Below are positions 20,001-29,641 of a DNA stretch of 64,000 bases, piece after piece. The first letter of the stretch is position 1; each line of letters opens with the position of its first letter. The notes under the pieces were generated by a model that saw only the letters and a list, made by a program, of their open reading frames with translations, was not told where the DNA came from and made no database searches. The stretch lies in contig JACCLO010000001.1 in the NCBI GenBank assembly GCA_029448655.1, positions 3,720,001 to 3,784,000 of the forward strand. The letters are read 5' to 3'. Source of the DNA: Wolfiporia cocos (lineage: Eukaryota; Basidiomycota; Agaricomycetes; Polyporales; Phaeolaceae). The position numbers and the translations under genes are program-made.

Positions 20001-21272
20001 TACAATAACGCGGCTAGCGAGACGACCAAGAATAGTCCATTCTTCGTCGAACTAGGAAGGCATCCCAATGCAGGACCTACGGATTTGAAGCCGACGCAAT
20101 ATTCGGATTTAAATCAATTTGCTTACGCCAGATGGTCAGCACAAGAACAAGCTAAGGCAGCTATGAAATTGGCTGCCGAACGCTGGTCTTGGTACTATGA
20201 TCAACACAAGCGCTCGGTACCGTTTAAAGTTGGCGACAAAGTTCTCGTTGACGCCCGTAGCTGGCAAGACTCCGAAAGAAGTCTTAGTCCACGCTATCTG
20301 GGACCATTTAAGATAATTGAACAATTATCGCCGGTCACCTTTAGGGTACACATGGACGAGCAATACAGGGCTTACCACCCAGTATTCCACGCTTCCAAAT
20401 TGGTCATATACAAGGACCCGGTGCATCAGAAAAGACCAGAGCCTCAACCAGAAATGGTTGACGGTGAGGAATTATGGGAAGTTGAGAAGATCTTAGATCA
20501 TCGTCTCCGCGCAGGAAGAGTTGAATACAGAATCCGATGGAAAGGTTTCGGTATCAATGACGACTCCTGGGTACGCGAAGCCGATCTCGACACGGCATAT
20601 GACATTCTGCAAGAATACAAGGCTTCACACGCCATTCCAATGCAGGATGTCCCCCTCAGGCAATCAGCTAGAAGGAAAGAAGCAGTTCATGTCTTCGACC
20701 CTGACAGCGACGACTGGGAAGCCGACGAATGCACGTGGCCAGACGACTGGCCGCAGTATCGCGAAGAATTTGCGAAGGATCCTAAGCAGCACATGGTTAG
20801 ACACCCCAACGGGGGATGGATGTCAGCGGACATTAACCAAAACGCGGACTTGAAAATCGTAGTCGGTGAAGGCGGCCGAATGCCGGAAAAGGGAACCAAG
20901 GACTCGGTTGGGTTTGACCTGTACACTGCAACAGGCAACGTTCTGCCAGCTCACTGGCAGACAGAATACAACACCAAACTGAAGATCCAGGTACCTTTCG
21001 GCACTTACGGACGTATCGCCCCCCGCTCTAGTCTTGCCCGAAAAGGCATAGACGTAATGGGTGGCGTTATCGACCACGATTATCAAGGCGAAGTAATCAT
21101 CATTCTCCGGAATCACTCCGATATATCTATCGATATTCGGGCCGGTGATAAGATTGCTCAGCTCATCTGCGAAGTTGCTAAGGACCCGCACATTACGCTA
21201 CACGGAAAATCTTACTTTGAAAAGATTAAATCCGAGCGCGGTACTGGTGGTTTCGGCTCCACAGGAAAGTAA
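17043..21272 (+). CDS. pol: Pol polyprotein: PR-RT-RNaseH-IN-chromodomain-dUTPase
   Basis: An intact 1409-residue frame. Protease ALIDTGAS at about residue 36. RT with SPVFFVPKKDGG and the catalytic YLDD at about 410. RNase H with EADSSDYATGAVL and YDKELLAIIRALEEW. Integrase zinc-binding HHCC (H at about 784, CDTCQRMK at about 822) and DDE core (IDFI, SDRGPQFSS, YHPQADGQTER). GPY module, then a chromodomain (about 1145-1195, EVEKILDHR, RWKGF, DDSW). The final roughly 135 residues are a dUTPase with all five family motifs: SVGFDLY, PRSSLARKG, GVIDHDYQGEV, AGDKIAQL and RGTGGFGSTG. Chromodomains guide integration to marked chromatin; dUTPase hydrolyses dUTP and may limit uracil in cDNA. No ATG exists near the frame opening. 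Confidence 0.95.
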   Translation: MYNVHGNDSRDDNKSFSIEVELWVYGKKINAMALIDTGASISVIDKKLVHEEKLVTQKLPSPLEIRNADGTSNTAGNINMAVKAYMVHEEHKSTEFLYVMDVQNADVILGYDWFLKHNPDFNWPEGTFTYRCTEKCKHGKRVSISEEEDEIEPRNIYQIINDFPIDFLGLEEPENPFVAWVNTLDEGMELLIDAIQSITEKSDDEFLTDADLQKWKSLVPEEYQEFGPTVFSQRASERMPERKPYDHAIDFPDDAVLPPPSKAYKMSPQEANSLDQWIQEELRKGYIRHSKSPIASPVFFVPKKDGGARMVVDYRKVNDLTIKNRYPLPRIDELIDKLSQASIFTKLDLRWGYNNVRIKEGDEWKTAFITPNGLYEAVVMYFGFCNAPSTFQHMMNDILGDLIREGKVIVYLDDILVFGNDLLEHRRIVKQVLQILQDNDLFAKPEKCFFEQSSIEYLGMIISKGKVEMDPKKVAGVMDWPTPAKVKDVQAFVGFANYYRWFIKDFSKVVKPLTELSKKNTQWNWGPEQAEAFQTLKEAFTSAPILRIPDQDSPFHVEADSSDYATGAVLSQYSSEDKLWHPVAFYSKSLSAPERNYEIYDKELLAIIRALEEWRHYLEGHPHKFEVWSDHLNLTYFKSAQRLTRRQARWSLYLTRFNFTMCHKPGKTMLMADPLSRRPDHEEGVELDNRDQILLKPEYFTVRALEASQQEIQSGDEDLLRQIRQALMNDQITKDYQELLKSGPKEFSKDLQEWNMEAGLLLRRGKVYVPKEPKELRTKILELHHDHVTAGHFGRWKTYELLSRNYWWPGMTTMVKQYVEGCDTCQRMKNRNQTPYGPLQPLPVPEAPWDTITIDFIVHLPPSGEFKQFTAIMVVVDQLTKRTHFIPTSDNISAKELANLLYLRIYPNHGLPKQIISDRGPQFSSELFKGWCEQLGIQRSMTTAYHPQADGQTERINQILEQYLRCYIDVIQKDNWVFYLPTAEFAYNNAASETTKNSPFFVELGRHPNAGPTDLKPTQYSDLNQFAYARWSAQEQAKAAMKLAAERWSWYYDQHKRSVPFKVGDKVLVDARSWQDSERSLSPRYLGPFKIIEQLSPVTFRVHMDEQYRAYHPVFHASKLVIYKDPVHQKRPEPQPEMVDGEELWEVEKILDHRLRAGRVEYRIRWKGFGINDDSWVREADLDTAYDILQEYKASHAIPMQDVPLRQSARRKEAVHVFDPDSDDWEADECTWPDDWPQYREEFAKDPKQHMVRHPNGGWMSADINQNADLKIVVGEGGRMPEKGTKDSVGFDLYTATGNVLPAHWQTEYNTKLKIQVPFGTYGRIAPRSSLARKGIDVMGGVIDHDYQGEVIIILRNHSDISIDIRAGDKIAQLICEVAKDPHITLHGKSYFEKIKSERGTGGFGSTGK
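19086..19096 (+). promoter_or_regulatory. Internal polypurine tract (central PPT candidate)
   Basis: GAAGAGGGGGT inside pol at the RNase H-integrase boundary exactly repeats the core of the terminal tract at 21298-21311. The same position carries it in the left copy (1308-1318), a one-base variant in family C (50898-50908), and GAAGAGGGG in family L (41091-41098). It could prime a second plus-strand start. Confidence 0.5.
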
Positions 21273-21297
21273 TCGTTCCATTAGGGACAATGAAACC

Positions 21298-21311
21298 TGA
21301 AGAGGGGGTAA
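21298..21311 (+). promoter_or_regulatory. 3' polypurine tract of right family-A element
   Basis: GAAGAGGGGGTAA immediately precedes the 3' LTR. This is the standard position of the plus-strand primer. The same tract precedes the 3' LTRs at 24810 (GAAAAGGGGGTAA), 44524 and, on the minus strand, 48600. Confidence 0.85.
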
Positions 21312-22048
21312 TGTCACAGATTTGGGACATGCCACTATTTTTCCCGTATTTTTACCTATTTATCTGGTATTTCTACGACCTTGTAGACGTTTACGCTGCT
21401 AAGCGCCCGTCTACACGTACACGCAACCAAACAACACGTACACAACGCGGTATACGTCCACTTGTCATAACAACACGTACACAACGCGGTATACGTCCAC
21501 TTGTCATAACAACACGTACATAACACGCTTGTACGCGTCAATGACTCAGCGGACTAACCTCCGGTGCCACGCGCCTTACTCATATCCCGATACCGGGCTA
21601 TGTCAGTACAATTGGATAAGCGGCCCGCTCGTTATCACAAGCCAATGACCTTACGATTACTCATATCCCGATACCGGAATATAAGAATCACATGCATGGC
21701 TTACTAACGTAGTTACAGCCACTTCCACAACATGGACCTACGGTCCAAACAAACGTTCTTACTGGTGCGGCCATTACCGGCACACATGGTCTATTGTAGT
21801 TTACGACTTAGCTGTATTAGTTACGTCTGCGCACAGACCATCTTCATGTTTGGCTCCCTTACTGGTAACCAAACAATGCATGTATATAAGTAGGGCTATC
21901 GCTACGATAAGCCTTAGATTTGTTCTCTGCATTCGCACAGTTACATAACATCTCTGCTTGCGCCCACTAGCCTCCTCACCAACCTCCAGCAACTCCTTCA
22001 AGTCGCTTATAAGGTTATAGTGTGAGTCCCACAGTCTAGTCTGTGTCA
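21312..22048 (+). repeat. 3' LTR at the right end of family-A element
   Basis: 737 bp from TGTCACAG to CTGTGTCA. It has two copies of the 39-bp unit (first at 21442, second at 21481). CATGTATATAAG ends at 21890. The outer flank ATCGG (22049-22053) matches the inner flank of the left element and not AGCCC of its own 5' LTR. Confidence 0.93.
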
Positions 22049-23099
22049 ATCGGTTCTATCAAAAGTAGACCGCATCATCCAACACTCACGCCTCTTAGAA
22101 GTGCGAGTAACCGAGCTCGAAAGAAAAATGGCTGCACAGCCTAGCCCGGCGGAATACGAGACACGGATAGCCAACATACTAGCAAGGATCGAAACCCTCG
22201 AAAACGTACCCCACACTTTACCGTCAATCGACGAAGTCGTTTCCAACAGCAAAGTGCCACCCCCCACTTCTTTCTCAGGAAACTACCACGGCCCCTCAAT
22301 CGAAAAATGGCTCCAACAATGCCGCAATCATTTCACGGCACGAGGAATTGAAAACCCCTCAGAGCAGATCACCGAGGCCATGAAGTACCTAACCGGGGTG
22401 GCATATGATTCGCAAGACATGCGAATCCTACTACAACACGAAAACGACTCAACACTGGGTACATGGGACGAACTTGCAAACGACCTGACAAGGTTGTTTG
22501 GACACAAAACGGACACGGAGCTCGCGCGCGAGCAAATCACACAGTACTTCGGTACTGAGGGCAGGAAGAAGGCTGACGCTGACTTCCCACGATACGCGGA
22601 AAACTTTGGCATCATCGCCCGAAGGGCGCAACTAGAAAATGATCGCCTACTGCACGAGATCACCTCGACCCTACCCGAACGACTTGTCCGAGCATTTAGC
22701 ATGCTCCCACGATTCGGCGAAAAGGTCCCCACTCAGTGGGAAGAATATCTCCAACTCGCAGTCAAAATCCATGAGGAACTCCCTCCCGCGCCACCATCTC
22801 CATCAGACGATGAAGAACAGGATCACGACTCTAAGACGAGTCCTTCAGGCATGCCGCCTATCCTTGGTCTGACAAGGCCCCATAAGGAAAAAGGCAAGGG
22901 CAAGAACAACACGATCCCCGAAGGATCTGTCCCTGGAACGGTCTGGAAAGTCAACCCAAAGACAAAAGCTCGATATCTTTGGTCGCCCGCCCACCATTGT
23001 AACACTTGCGGACGAGACGACTGCCAGTCCGGTGGGACCAAATGCAACTGGAAACCTAAAGTTACTTCTACCAATGCCCCTACCCTGACCAAAGCATAA
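22049..23099 (+). pseudogene. C-terminal half of family-B gag
   Basis: About 348 codons continuing the frame begun at 8793-8415. At the LTR edge it resumes VLSKVDRII, followed by a coiled-coil heptad region. The capsid domain then runs from SFSGNYHGPSIEKWLQQC to about EYLQLAVKIHEEL. The tail carries a four-cysteine motif, HCNTCGRDDCQSGGTKC, preceded by a Trp/Pro-rich stretch and replacing a CCHC knuckle. A 10-bp hairpin with a GACA loop lies in the coding sequence at 22477-22500. There is no pol downstream. Confidence 0.88.
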
Positions 23100-24809
23100 T
23101 ACATAAACCACAAAAATACATACTTTTACGTAGCACCTACCTCCTGTAAGTCTGAGCAGAGTACGGCCTCTCCAGACTCGATACAAAAATATATATAGAG
23201 CGAATCTTGGATACCATCCAACGACCCCGAGAATCGGAACCTAAGCCACTACTGGAACCATTCTCCCGTGCACACAACATACGAGCTCACGGATAAAAGG
23301 GATATGAAATAACGAATCAGTCTAGAATGATTCACCTTTTCAAATCGACGCTCCCTTTCCATTTATATCCAACAAGTCGACTAGTACCCCAAACTTAGTA
23401 TTTGCCAGTACAAGTTTGCCACATAAAAATCCTCTACGCAACAAAGGTGTATTCTCACGCGAGAATGTGCACACACTACCTGTCATTACGACCAAACACC
23501 TTTGAGGAAACAACAGGCAACCCAAGCATAACTGTATCAAAAGACGCTGCCAACAAACGATCCATTCACCCACATAACCAAGGGTATCAATGAACAAACG
23601 TTCATTGCCATTACTACCCATGTGAAAGGACTAAGCAGCGGGACTATGACCAACAAAAAATAAAAAGTCATAGGCCCTATACACAACACATCCATGCAAG
23701 GGATCACCGAAGCTGACAAGCTTCTGACCACGGAGCGTGCGACTCCAAAGTCACATCAAAAGAACTTCCTGGACAACGGAAGTAGGAAGTTCCCAACACA
23801 CACACACCCCTCGAAGCCTAAAAAACTTCGACGACACCGACAGTCTCAACAAATCAGGACAATATCATCATAAAATCCTACATTGATCCTCGAGACCACG
23901 ATGCAACACAAGCCCAGTTAACAATTCTCAGTCCAGGAGGACTAAATCTTGAAGAGGGGGTGGACCTAGTCAAAATTAGCCCAAATTCATTGCTAAACCC
24001 TTTACTTTTGCCGAATAAAAGTAAAATTAGGCCCCTCTGCGTCCCTTTATCCCGACCAAGATCCTTCTTTCCATGAGACTACAACAAAACTAGGCATATC
24101 TACCAACAACTACGGCTACACAACAAAACAAGTACAACAGACCTCTCTCACCCCTTACTTGCAACACACGCCATGAGATATTCCATTACCGGAACCACGG
24201 ACACATAACAACGATACAGATCATCACTGCCACATCACAACTGGTCAACAACAACGTCATGGGAAAAGCCGACAGGCAACTCCCCAACAGCAGATCTCGT
24301 CCCAATCACGGGACCACAAATGCTCTACACGACAGGCACCATTATGACTTCATAAGTCCAACAGCCCTTGTAAAAACAGTCGCGTACAAAGAGCATAAGA
24401 GAGATCAATATGACACAATACCAGTCACGTGATCAAAACCATACGGCAATTAGCACAAAAGCGCAATAAGCCCAAAAACAGAGACCTGGAAAAATAGACA
24501 TCGCAAGGGAACACTACTACCCTCAGATTCACCTCCAAAAAGATACTCCGTTGCATAGGCAACCAACATAAGCGAACAAGGAATGCCCACCAAGCCTTAA
24601 AATCTCTCAACAAGTCCACCCTACCTATCCATTGATATACCGAGAAAGTAGCAACACATGGACAAACAACTGGAGACAAACGGCAACAAATGTATCATCA
24701 CGGTACTAATGGCATTTCCAAGTTCATATCACGCTTCAAATAAGGAGTACAATCAATACGAGGAGTTCATTCTCTTCATTGAGGTCGACGAAATCTGAAA
24801 AGGGGGTAA
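23100..24809 (+). other. Non-coding 3' body of family-B element
   Basis: About 1.7 kb between gag and the 3' LTR with only short chance ORFs. No protease, RT, RNase H or integrase motif is visible. A polypurine-like GAAGAGGGGGTGG at 23951-23963 matches the internal tract found in pol of other families and may be a relic of lost pol. A perfect 6-bp hairpin with GACA loop is at 23709-23724. The terminal tract GAAAAGGGGGTAA abuts the LTR. The element therefore looks gag-only and non-autonomous. Confidence 0.65.
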
Positions 24810-25762
24810 TGTCACAAAATCTCCCTATTTCCCTCTATTTTTCCCAATTTATTACAAGTCTCTGCGACACTTCTACAACGACTTATACGTTAAGCGCCCA
24901 CACGTGCTCTCCATCTTATCTGTTATCACTATCGTCCACCTTATCTCATCTACACCCTTATCTTATCTTGTAGCCACAAATACCAAGTAGATACAAACAT
25001 CATCGCTTCCTGCCGGAACTCACATGACACATAGGGTTAGCGCCCTTGGATGACGGCGCTTCCCATAGTCACAACACCTCGGGCACGATTACTCATGCCC
25101 CGACGAACTAGTATCACATGCTTACGACGTCTCCCTGCCTACGCACAGACCATGACACTTTAGGGCAGCCACATTAGTATTGCTGCCTCTCATGTATATA
25201 AGCCTACCTCTGAGTCGCTTAGGACTCAGACTAGTTCATCTATCGACCACTGCTATAAGCCCTTAAAGCTATTAGCACTTTAACCTCTGCTTCTACTGTC
25301 TTAAACCTCGCTCCAACACACCGACAAGTCTTCAAAGTGTCACAGAATCTCAGAAATAGGTACCCCCCCCCCCTGTCTCGAACCAAGGGACTCATGGTAC
25401 ATAGGTCACGTGCCATAGAATGGACTCTGTAGAAGTAGCGTAGCGGTATAGGTGCCTACCCCGCTGTACAGGTCACATGGTCAAGGCTTACATAAGTAGC
25501 ACATGACTTAGGAGCGCTAACGCTGCGCACAGACCCTGCCTTTAGGGCGGGTCTCTAGTAGATATGCGACGTCTCCTCATGTACTTAAGCCGCGACGTTC
25601 TGGGGCTTACTCCCCAGAACTGTTATTCTAGACGTTGGGGCGTTTCCCTCATTACTCTAAGTCTTATGCGTGCTCGTCTGGGGGTCCCACCTTGCCTTGG
25701 TAGAAGGCCCTTGATGACGGTACGCCCTTAGGCGTTTTGTGTCACAAAGTAAGTCCGTGTCA
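24810..25762 (+). repeat. 3' LTR of family-B element, interrupted by a solo LTR
   Basis: 24810-25337 plus 25750-25762 together make 541 bp, exactly the length of the 5' LTR at 10832-11372. The final TAAGTCCGTGTCA was pushed right by insertion of the solo LTR at 25338-25744. It is followed by CTGTC (25763-25767), the target duplication of family B. The post-TATA hairpin is at 25209-25230. Confidence 0.92.
25338..25744 (+). mobile_element. Solo LTR (family H) inside family-B 3' LTR
   Basis: 407 bp starting TGTCACAGAATCTC and ending TTTTGTGTCA, flanked by CAAAG at 25333-25337 and 25745-25749. It includes a run of ten C at about 25367-25376. It also carries the LTR promoter module CGCACAGACC and a perfect 9-bp hairpin with loop CTTACT at 25597-25620. 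Confidence 0.92.
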
Positions 25763-26973
25763 CTGTCCTGGGTTACGTCCAGGATTTTCTTCCGCGCCTT
25801 CTGTACCTCTTCGATGGCTCCGAAGGCTTTCTGGAAGTCTGCATCGAACTGTGCAAGACTAGGCGGGAAGAATCGTTTCGTCTGGGGGTTCGTATAAACC
25901 CGGTGATAATTTTGTTTCCATTGGCCCATTTTCCCCTTGTTCGAAATATAAGAGAGGATAAAGATCACTCTCTGAACGTCGTTCTGGAATGACGTTTCGT
26001 ACATCATAAACCAGGAATTGCACTGGTTTATGAAGTTCTGCATGTCGGATCGTTCCCCGTCGAATACGTCTGGGGGATTGATCTTTATCATTGGGGGTCG
26101 GTAGTACGGGTTCGGCGTTGGAGGTTGAGGCTGCGGCGCATTCGGTGGTGGAGGCCCTCCTGGGGGTCCTCCTCCTCCCGGGTATCCTCCACCCGGGTTT
26201 CCTGGGTTTCCTCCGGGGTTCCCTGGGTTCCCTCCAGGGTTTCCTCCTCCGGGGTTCGCGGGGGTTCCTCCTCCGAATCCTCCAGGAGGGGGGGCATTCC
26301 CTCCTCCGAGTCCGAAGTTTCCTCCCAGTCCTCCTCCGCTTGTACCTGCAGAGGTTCGTCCAAATAGGCCTGAAGGCCATGTTCCTGGGTTTGTCGTTCC
26401 CATTCCTCCGCTTGGGCTAGTCCAAGACGGATTTCCTCCGCTACCCATTCCGGGTGCGTTCTGTGGGGGGTTTCCAAAGAGGTCTGTTCCTCCAGCCATA
26501 GGCCCAATCCCACTCTGCGCAAAAGCAGATATAAATCCTGGAGGGTCCTGTCCTCCGGTCTGGCTGTTATCTGTTCCTGTAAAGTTTCCAGGATTTCTCC
26601 CATCATCTCTGATGCGCTCAATTCCTGCCATTCCTGTGGCGCCCAAAGGCTGATTCGTATTTCCATCGGCATCGAAAGTTCTGTTGATGGTTTCGGTTTC
26701 GTTTTTGGTCAACGTCGCGGTTGACATCGGAGGGATTTCTCCGAATTGTTCGAACGCTTCACGCGTTATTTCCCAAGCGGTTGTTCCTGCGGAGGGGTAT
26801 ACCTGTACCCACTTCGATGCCCTATCTTCTCTGGGGATGACAACAATTCCTCCACGGTTATGGAAGGCTCCAATGGTGTCAGTCCACTCGTATTGGTTGA
26901 GTCTGTAGACTCCCTGAATGTCCTCGGGCAAGAGTTCAATCAGTCGTGCTGGGAATTCTGGTCCGAATATCAT
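25763..26973 (-). pseudogene. N-terminal half of family-G gag
   Basis: About 400 native codons from MIFGPEFPARLIELL to DVTQD, after which the frame runs into LTR sequence. Residues about 130-285 form a Gly/Pro/Asn-rich linker. A Retrotrans_gag-type domain (PPDVFDGERSDMQNFINQC onward, with FFPPSLAQFDADF) follows. The rest of the gene, including the CCHC knuckle, is at 11373-12009. The gene is unrelated in its N-terminus to the A, B, C, D and L Gags and represents a different Ty3/Gypsy clade. Confidence 0.87.
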
Positions 26974-27416
26974 GTGCCCTTACACCGTGGTAGGTGAGGG
27001 TGTGATAAGCTCGACCTTCTGTTACGGGTCGAACACCCGTTCGTATATTCGAGTCGCGAATATAGATCGTTCTTCTGCACGTAGGCGTATAGCCGTATGC
27101 AAGGCAAATACTCGTTAGATGCCTTCAAGTCCTAGGTGAAGTTCCTAGGAGATCGTATAATATCCAATACGCGTTAGAGGATATAATCTGTTCAGGTGCA
27201 AGTCTAATAGAATATAAGACTCGCCTAAGTCCGAGAAGTCAGTGTGCACTTCGAGGACTTAGTCGTTCGGTTGCTCGAGTGAGAAATACTGAGCGTAGTT
27301 TCCTACGTTTGAGAACGAGTATAAGACTTCTTGTTTGTACAACAAGGTCGAGCTGAAGAGCCTCGACGGTAAGTACATGAGTTTTTATACTACGCTAAGT
27401 TTCAGGGGTCAAGTCT
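26974..27416 (-). other. Leader of family-G element made of serial hairpins
   Basis: No gene. At least seven inverted repeats follow one another: 27024-27040 (ACGGGT/ACCCGT), 27044-27064 (perfect 8-bp TATATTCG/CGAATATA), 27123-27141 (CTTCA/TGAAG), 27225-27262 (13 of 15 pairs), 27294-27307 (CGTAG/CTACG), 27330-27346 (CTTGTT/AACAAG), 27347-27367 (GTCGAG/CTCGAC). They lie upstream of the family-G gag start, where an untranslated leader is expected. Confidence 0.6.
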
Positions 27417-28015
27417 GTCCCAGATGCCACCGATACTATCTACGCTATAGTCCCAAACGTCTGATCAGTATGGAGTGATATATCTGAGACGATAGATAGG
27501 AATGATGGCGGTTGAATGCCATCTGTCAGCTAGTAAACGATGAACATGAAACGGTGGCAGGGTTGGATCTGCCAAAGATGAAACGAACCCTACAGACTAG
27601 TACAACTGGGGATGCGCCCAGTAAGATTACGAATAGCCAGGGGGTTGGTTGCGCAACAAGTCCCTGTATCGTATTCGCCCGGTGGTGAGTTCTGTCGATA
27701 TTCGAAAAATCAAAATAACCGTAACAGTCACAATACGTTGTGGCATTGCCTCGGTGGAGGTAACGTGACTGGTAGATAAGATAACAGGACACGTCATAGA
27801 TATGTAGGGTGGTTAGCGCCATCCCCGGTCACAGTAGTTACATGCGCCGTCACTACGTTACATAGTTACATGTGCACTGACCCCTTGAGGGCAGGCACTT
27901 AGTTACTGGTGCGGCATGTACTTAGCACAGCAGCGTCTGAGGCTTACACCTCAGACGTTACATTCTCATCCATAGGGCTCTGCCCTGGTTCCTCAGTATG
28001 CGCTGTGTGCCCTGC
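27417..28015 (+). repeat. Probable LTR fragment (family W), ends uncertain
   Basis: Recognised by the shared promoter layout: GTGCACTGACC, GAGGGC, CATGTACTTAG and then a perfect 9-bp hairpin at 27934-27957 with loop CTTACA. I could not find clean TG...CA ends or a target duplication, so the limits are approximate. No gene is visible in the span. Confidence 0.45.
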
Positions 28016-29064
28016 CTCATACCCAGTGAAAATCGGATGTATTTAAAAATATCCAAATGAATCCTCATATAACTAAATGTATCCACAAAAGTTCAATATA
28101 TCAAAATGTATACAGCGCAATCGAAATGTATCCAGCAGCTCATGTGACCTGGTGAGCAGATTGACATGTGCCAATAAGCGACAGATCTTACCATAAGGCC
28201 TCTGCGTAACGCGTTAACGTTGCATACGCATAAGGTAGTTACATATGAAGGATCCCCACGTAGATTGCTTCGGATCCACATGCTTATGTTGTTACACTTT
28301 CATACCGCCGCACTACTGTATACGCATCTCTCCATACCCCTACCAAAATAATCACAACTCACAATGCTTTGAGCCTCCGTATATAAAATTGATAACAAGG
28401 TATATTTTTGTGGCTGCAATCAACAGTTCCCGAAGAGAGATCTGCACAAAGGTACCTACTGCGGCCATGCCAAGTTTCGAGCTCACTCAGGCAACAGAGC
28501 CATTGCATACATGTTGAGTTTTCATTTCTTATGTAAGAATACAGCGAATGCGTCTACGCCGATAATACGGTTCCCATCCGAGTCCTTGTCTTCCTGGGGC
28601 ATTGTGGCGTTGTAGCCACATCCCTTTATGGCAATGCTCTTACTCTTACTCTTACCTAGTGTCACTATGTCGTCTTCCATTAATAGCTTCGTTTTAGGTT
28701 CCTTCACCTACTCTGTTGCCCCTTGAACTTTATTTTTCTCGCTACACATAAGCAGCCTTGCGGCGTGGTGCAATCTTATTTTCTCCCTGTGTTTTTCTCA
28801 TATATAGTTAGTCTCTGGGTCTTGGCGGGGCAACACCATCCCCTCCGGCTTCGAGAGGAGCCAAACCACTACATGTGAGTAGACGTCCACCCGTGAGTAC
28901 TTGAGTCGTTATTTTTATATATTTAATTTTGTCTTGTCTACCTACATTCAGTCAGTACGTGACCGTTCCCATTACGATTTGTAACTGCCACGGTGAACAG
29001 ACTGGTACGTGTTGAAGTTCAGGCAGTGCCTATTTCAGCTATTAATACTGCCCAGCATTCCTCT
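28016..29064. other. A/T-richer intergenic stretch, no supported gene
   Basis: About 1 kb of unplaced sequence. The start (28025-28130) repeats phrases like AATGTATCCA several times. A 61-residue minus-strand ORF at 28522-28707 has no recognisable family and may be chance. I see no LTR ends here. Confidence 0.4.
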
Positions 29065-29541
29065 AGTTCATAGGTCCATCCCAAAGGTGCCCAGCCACCA
29101 GAGGTCCCTCAGACGTCGAGACGCTGACACACAGACAAGGCAGACGAGATAGAGGCCCCGGGCCAGCGAGTCACGCAGGTGTAGCAAGAGAAGAGCTTGT
29201 CAGCTCATTGTCGAGAATCCTAAAGATGGGGAGTAAGCCCCATCTTGTCGTAGGTTATATACATGCTGTGGAGAGCGGAGCGGGCTACCCTAAAGTACTG
29301 GCCTGTGCGCATGTAACTAGGGGTGACCGTGATGCTACGCTAACATGTAAATAAGTGTGACCGTCATGTGTCCGTACCTGAGGCGCGCGCTACCCTACAG
29401 CGCTAACCAATCGGTCAGGTGATCTACAGTATCTGGGAGACGCGGAGGTGGCTACAGTACAGAGGAGCGGCGTACGCCTAGCGCCGCCTGTATATCCTAT
29501 AGCGAGGGAGTCTAAATCATTAGTTGGAATAATTTGTGACA
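29065..29541 (-). repeat. Truncated LTR (family J)
   Basis: The minus-strand start TGTCACAAATTATTCC at 29541 and most of the length match the solo LTR at 47023-47532, but the far end is cut at about 29065. It keeps the 9-bp hairpin (GATGGGG stem, sense loop CTTACT) near 29222-29246 and a GAGCT-GACA-AGCTC hairpin at 29193-29206. Confidence 0.75.
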
Positions 29542-29641
29542 TATATTTATCTACTATTGACTGGGATACCAGGGTACCTAAAAGAGCGAGTCATCAGCGA
29601 TCAACGCTGAGTGGTCATGTCTAACACAAGAAGAACGGGGG

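Larger units (their letters stand above)
12021..22048 (+). mobile_element. Family-A Ty3/Gypsy chromodomain/dUTPase element, right copy, full length
   Basis: About 10.0 kb: 5' LTR 12021-12719, leader, ORF-A, gag, pol, polypurine tract, 3' LTR 21312-22048. All three ORFs are open. The two LTRs differ in length (699 versus 737 bp) and at about 20 positions, and the flanks do not match (AGCCC versus ATCGG), so the two ends come from different insertion events. It inserted, or one parent of it did, into the gag of the family-B element. Confidence 0.93.

Noticed and set aside
21442..21519. Possible CRISPR-like repeat array
   Set aside because: Only two abutting copies without spacers, inside a eukaryotic LTR.
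25597..25620. Perfect hairpin considered as a transcription terminator
   Set aside because: It follows a TATA box in an LTR and recurs in the same place in many LTR families, so a bacterial-type terminator is not sensible in a fungal genome.
26080..26480. Gly/Pro/Asn-rich protein segment that looks collagen- or silk-like
   Set aside because: It lies within a Gag between N-terminal and capsid domains and is best read as a disordered linker; the opposite-strand ORFs are shadows.
28522..28707. Short ORF as a host gene
   Set aside because: 61 codons, no homology I can recognise and no supporting context; left as unplaced sequence.
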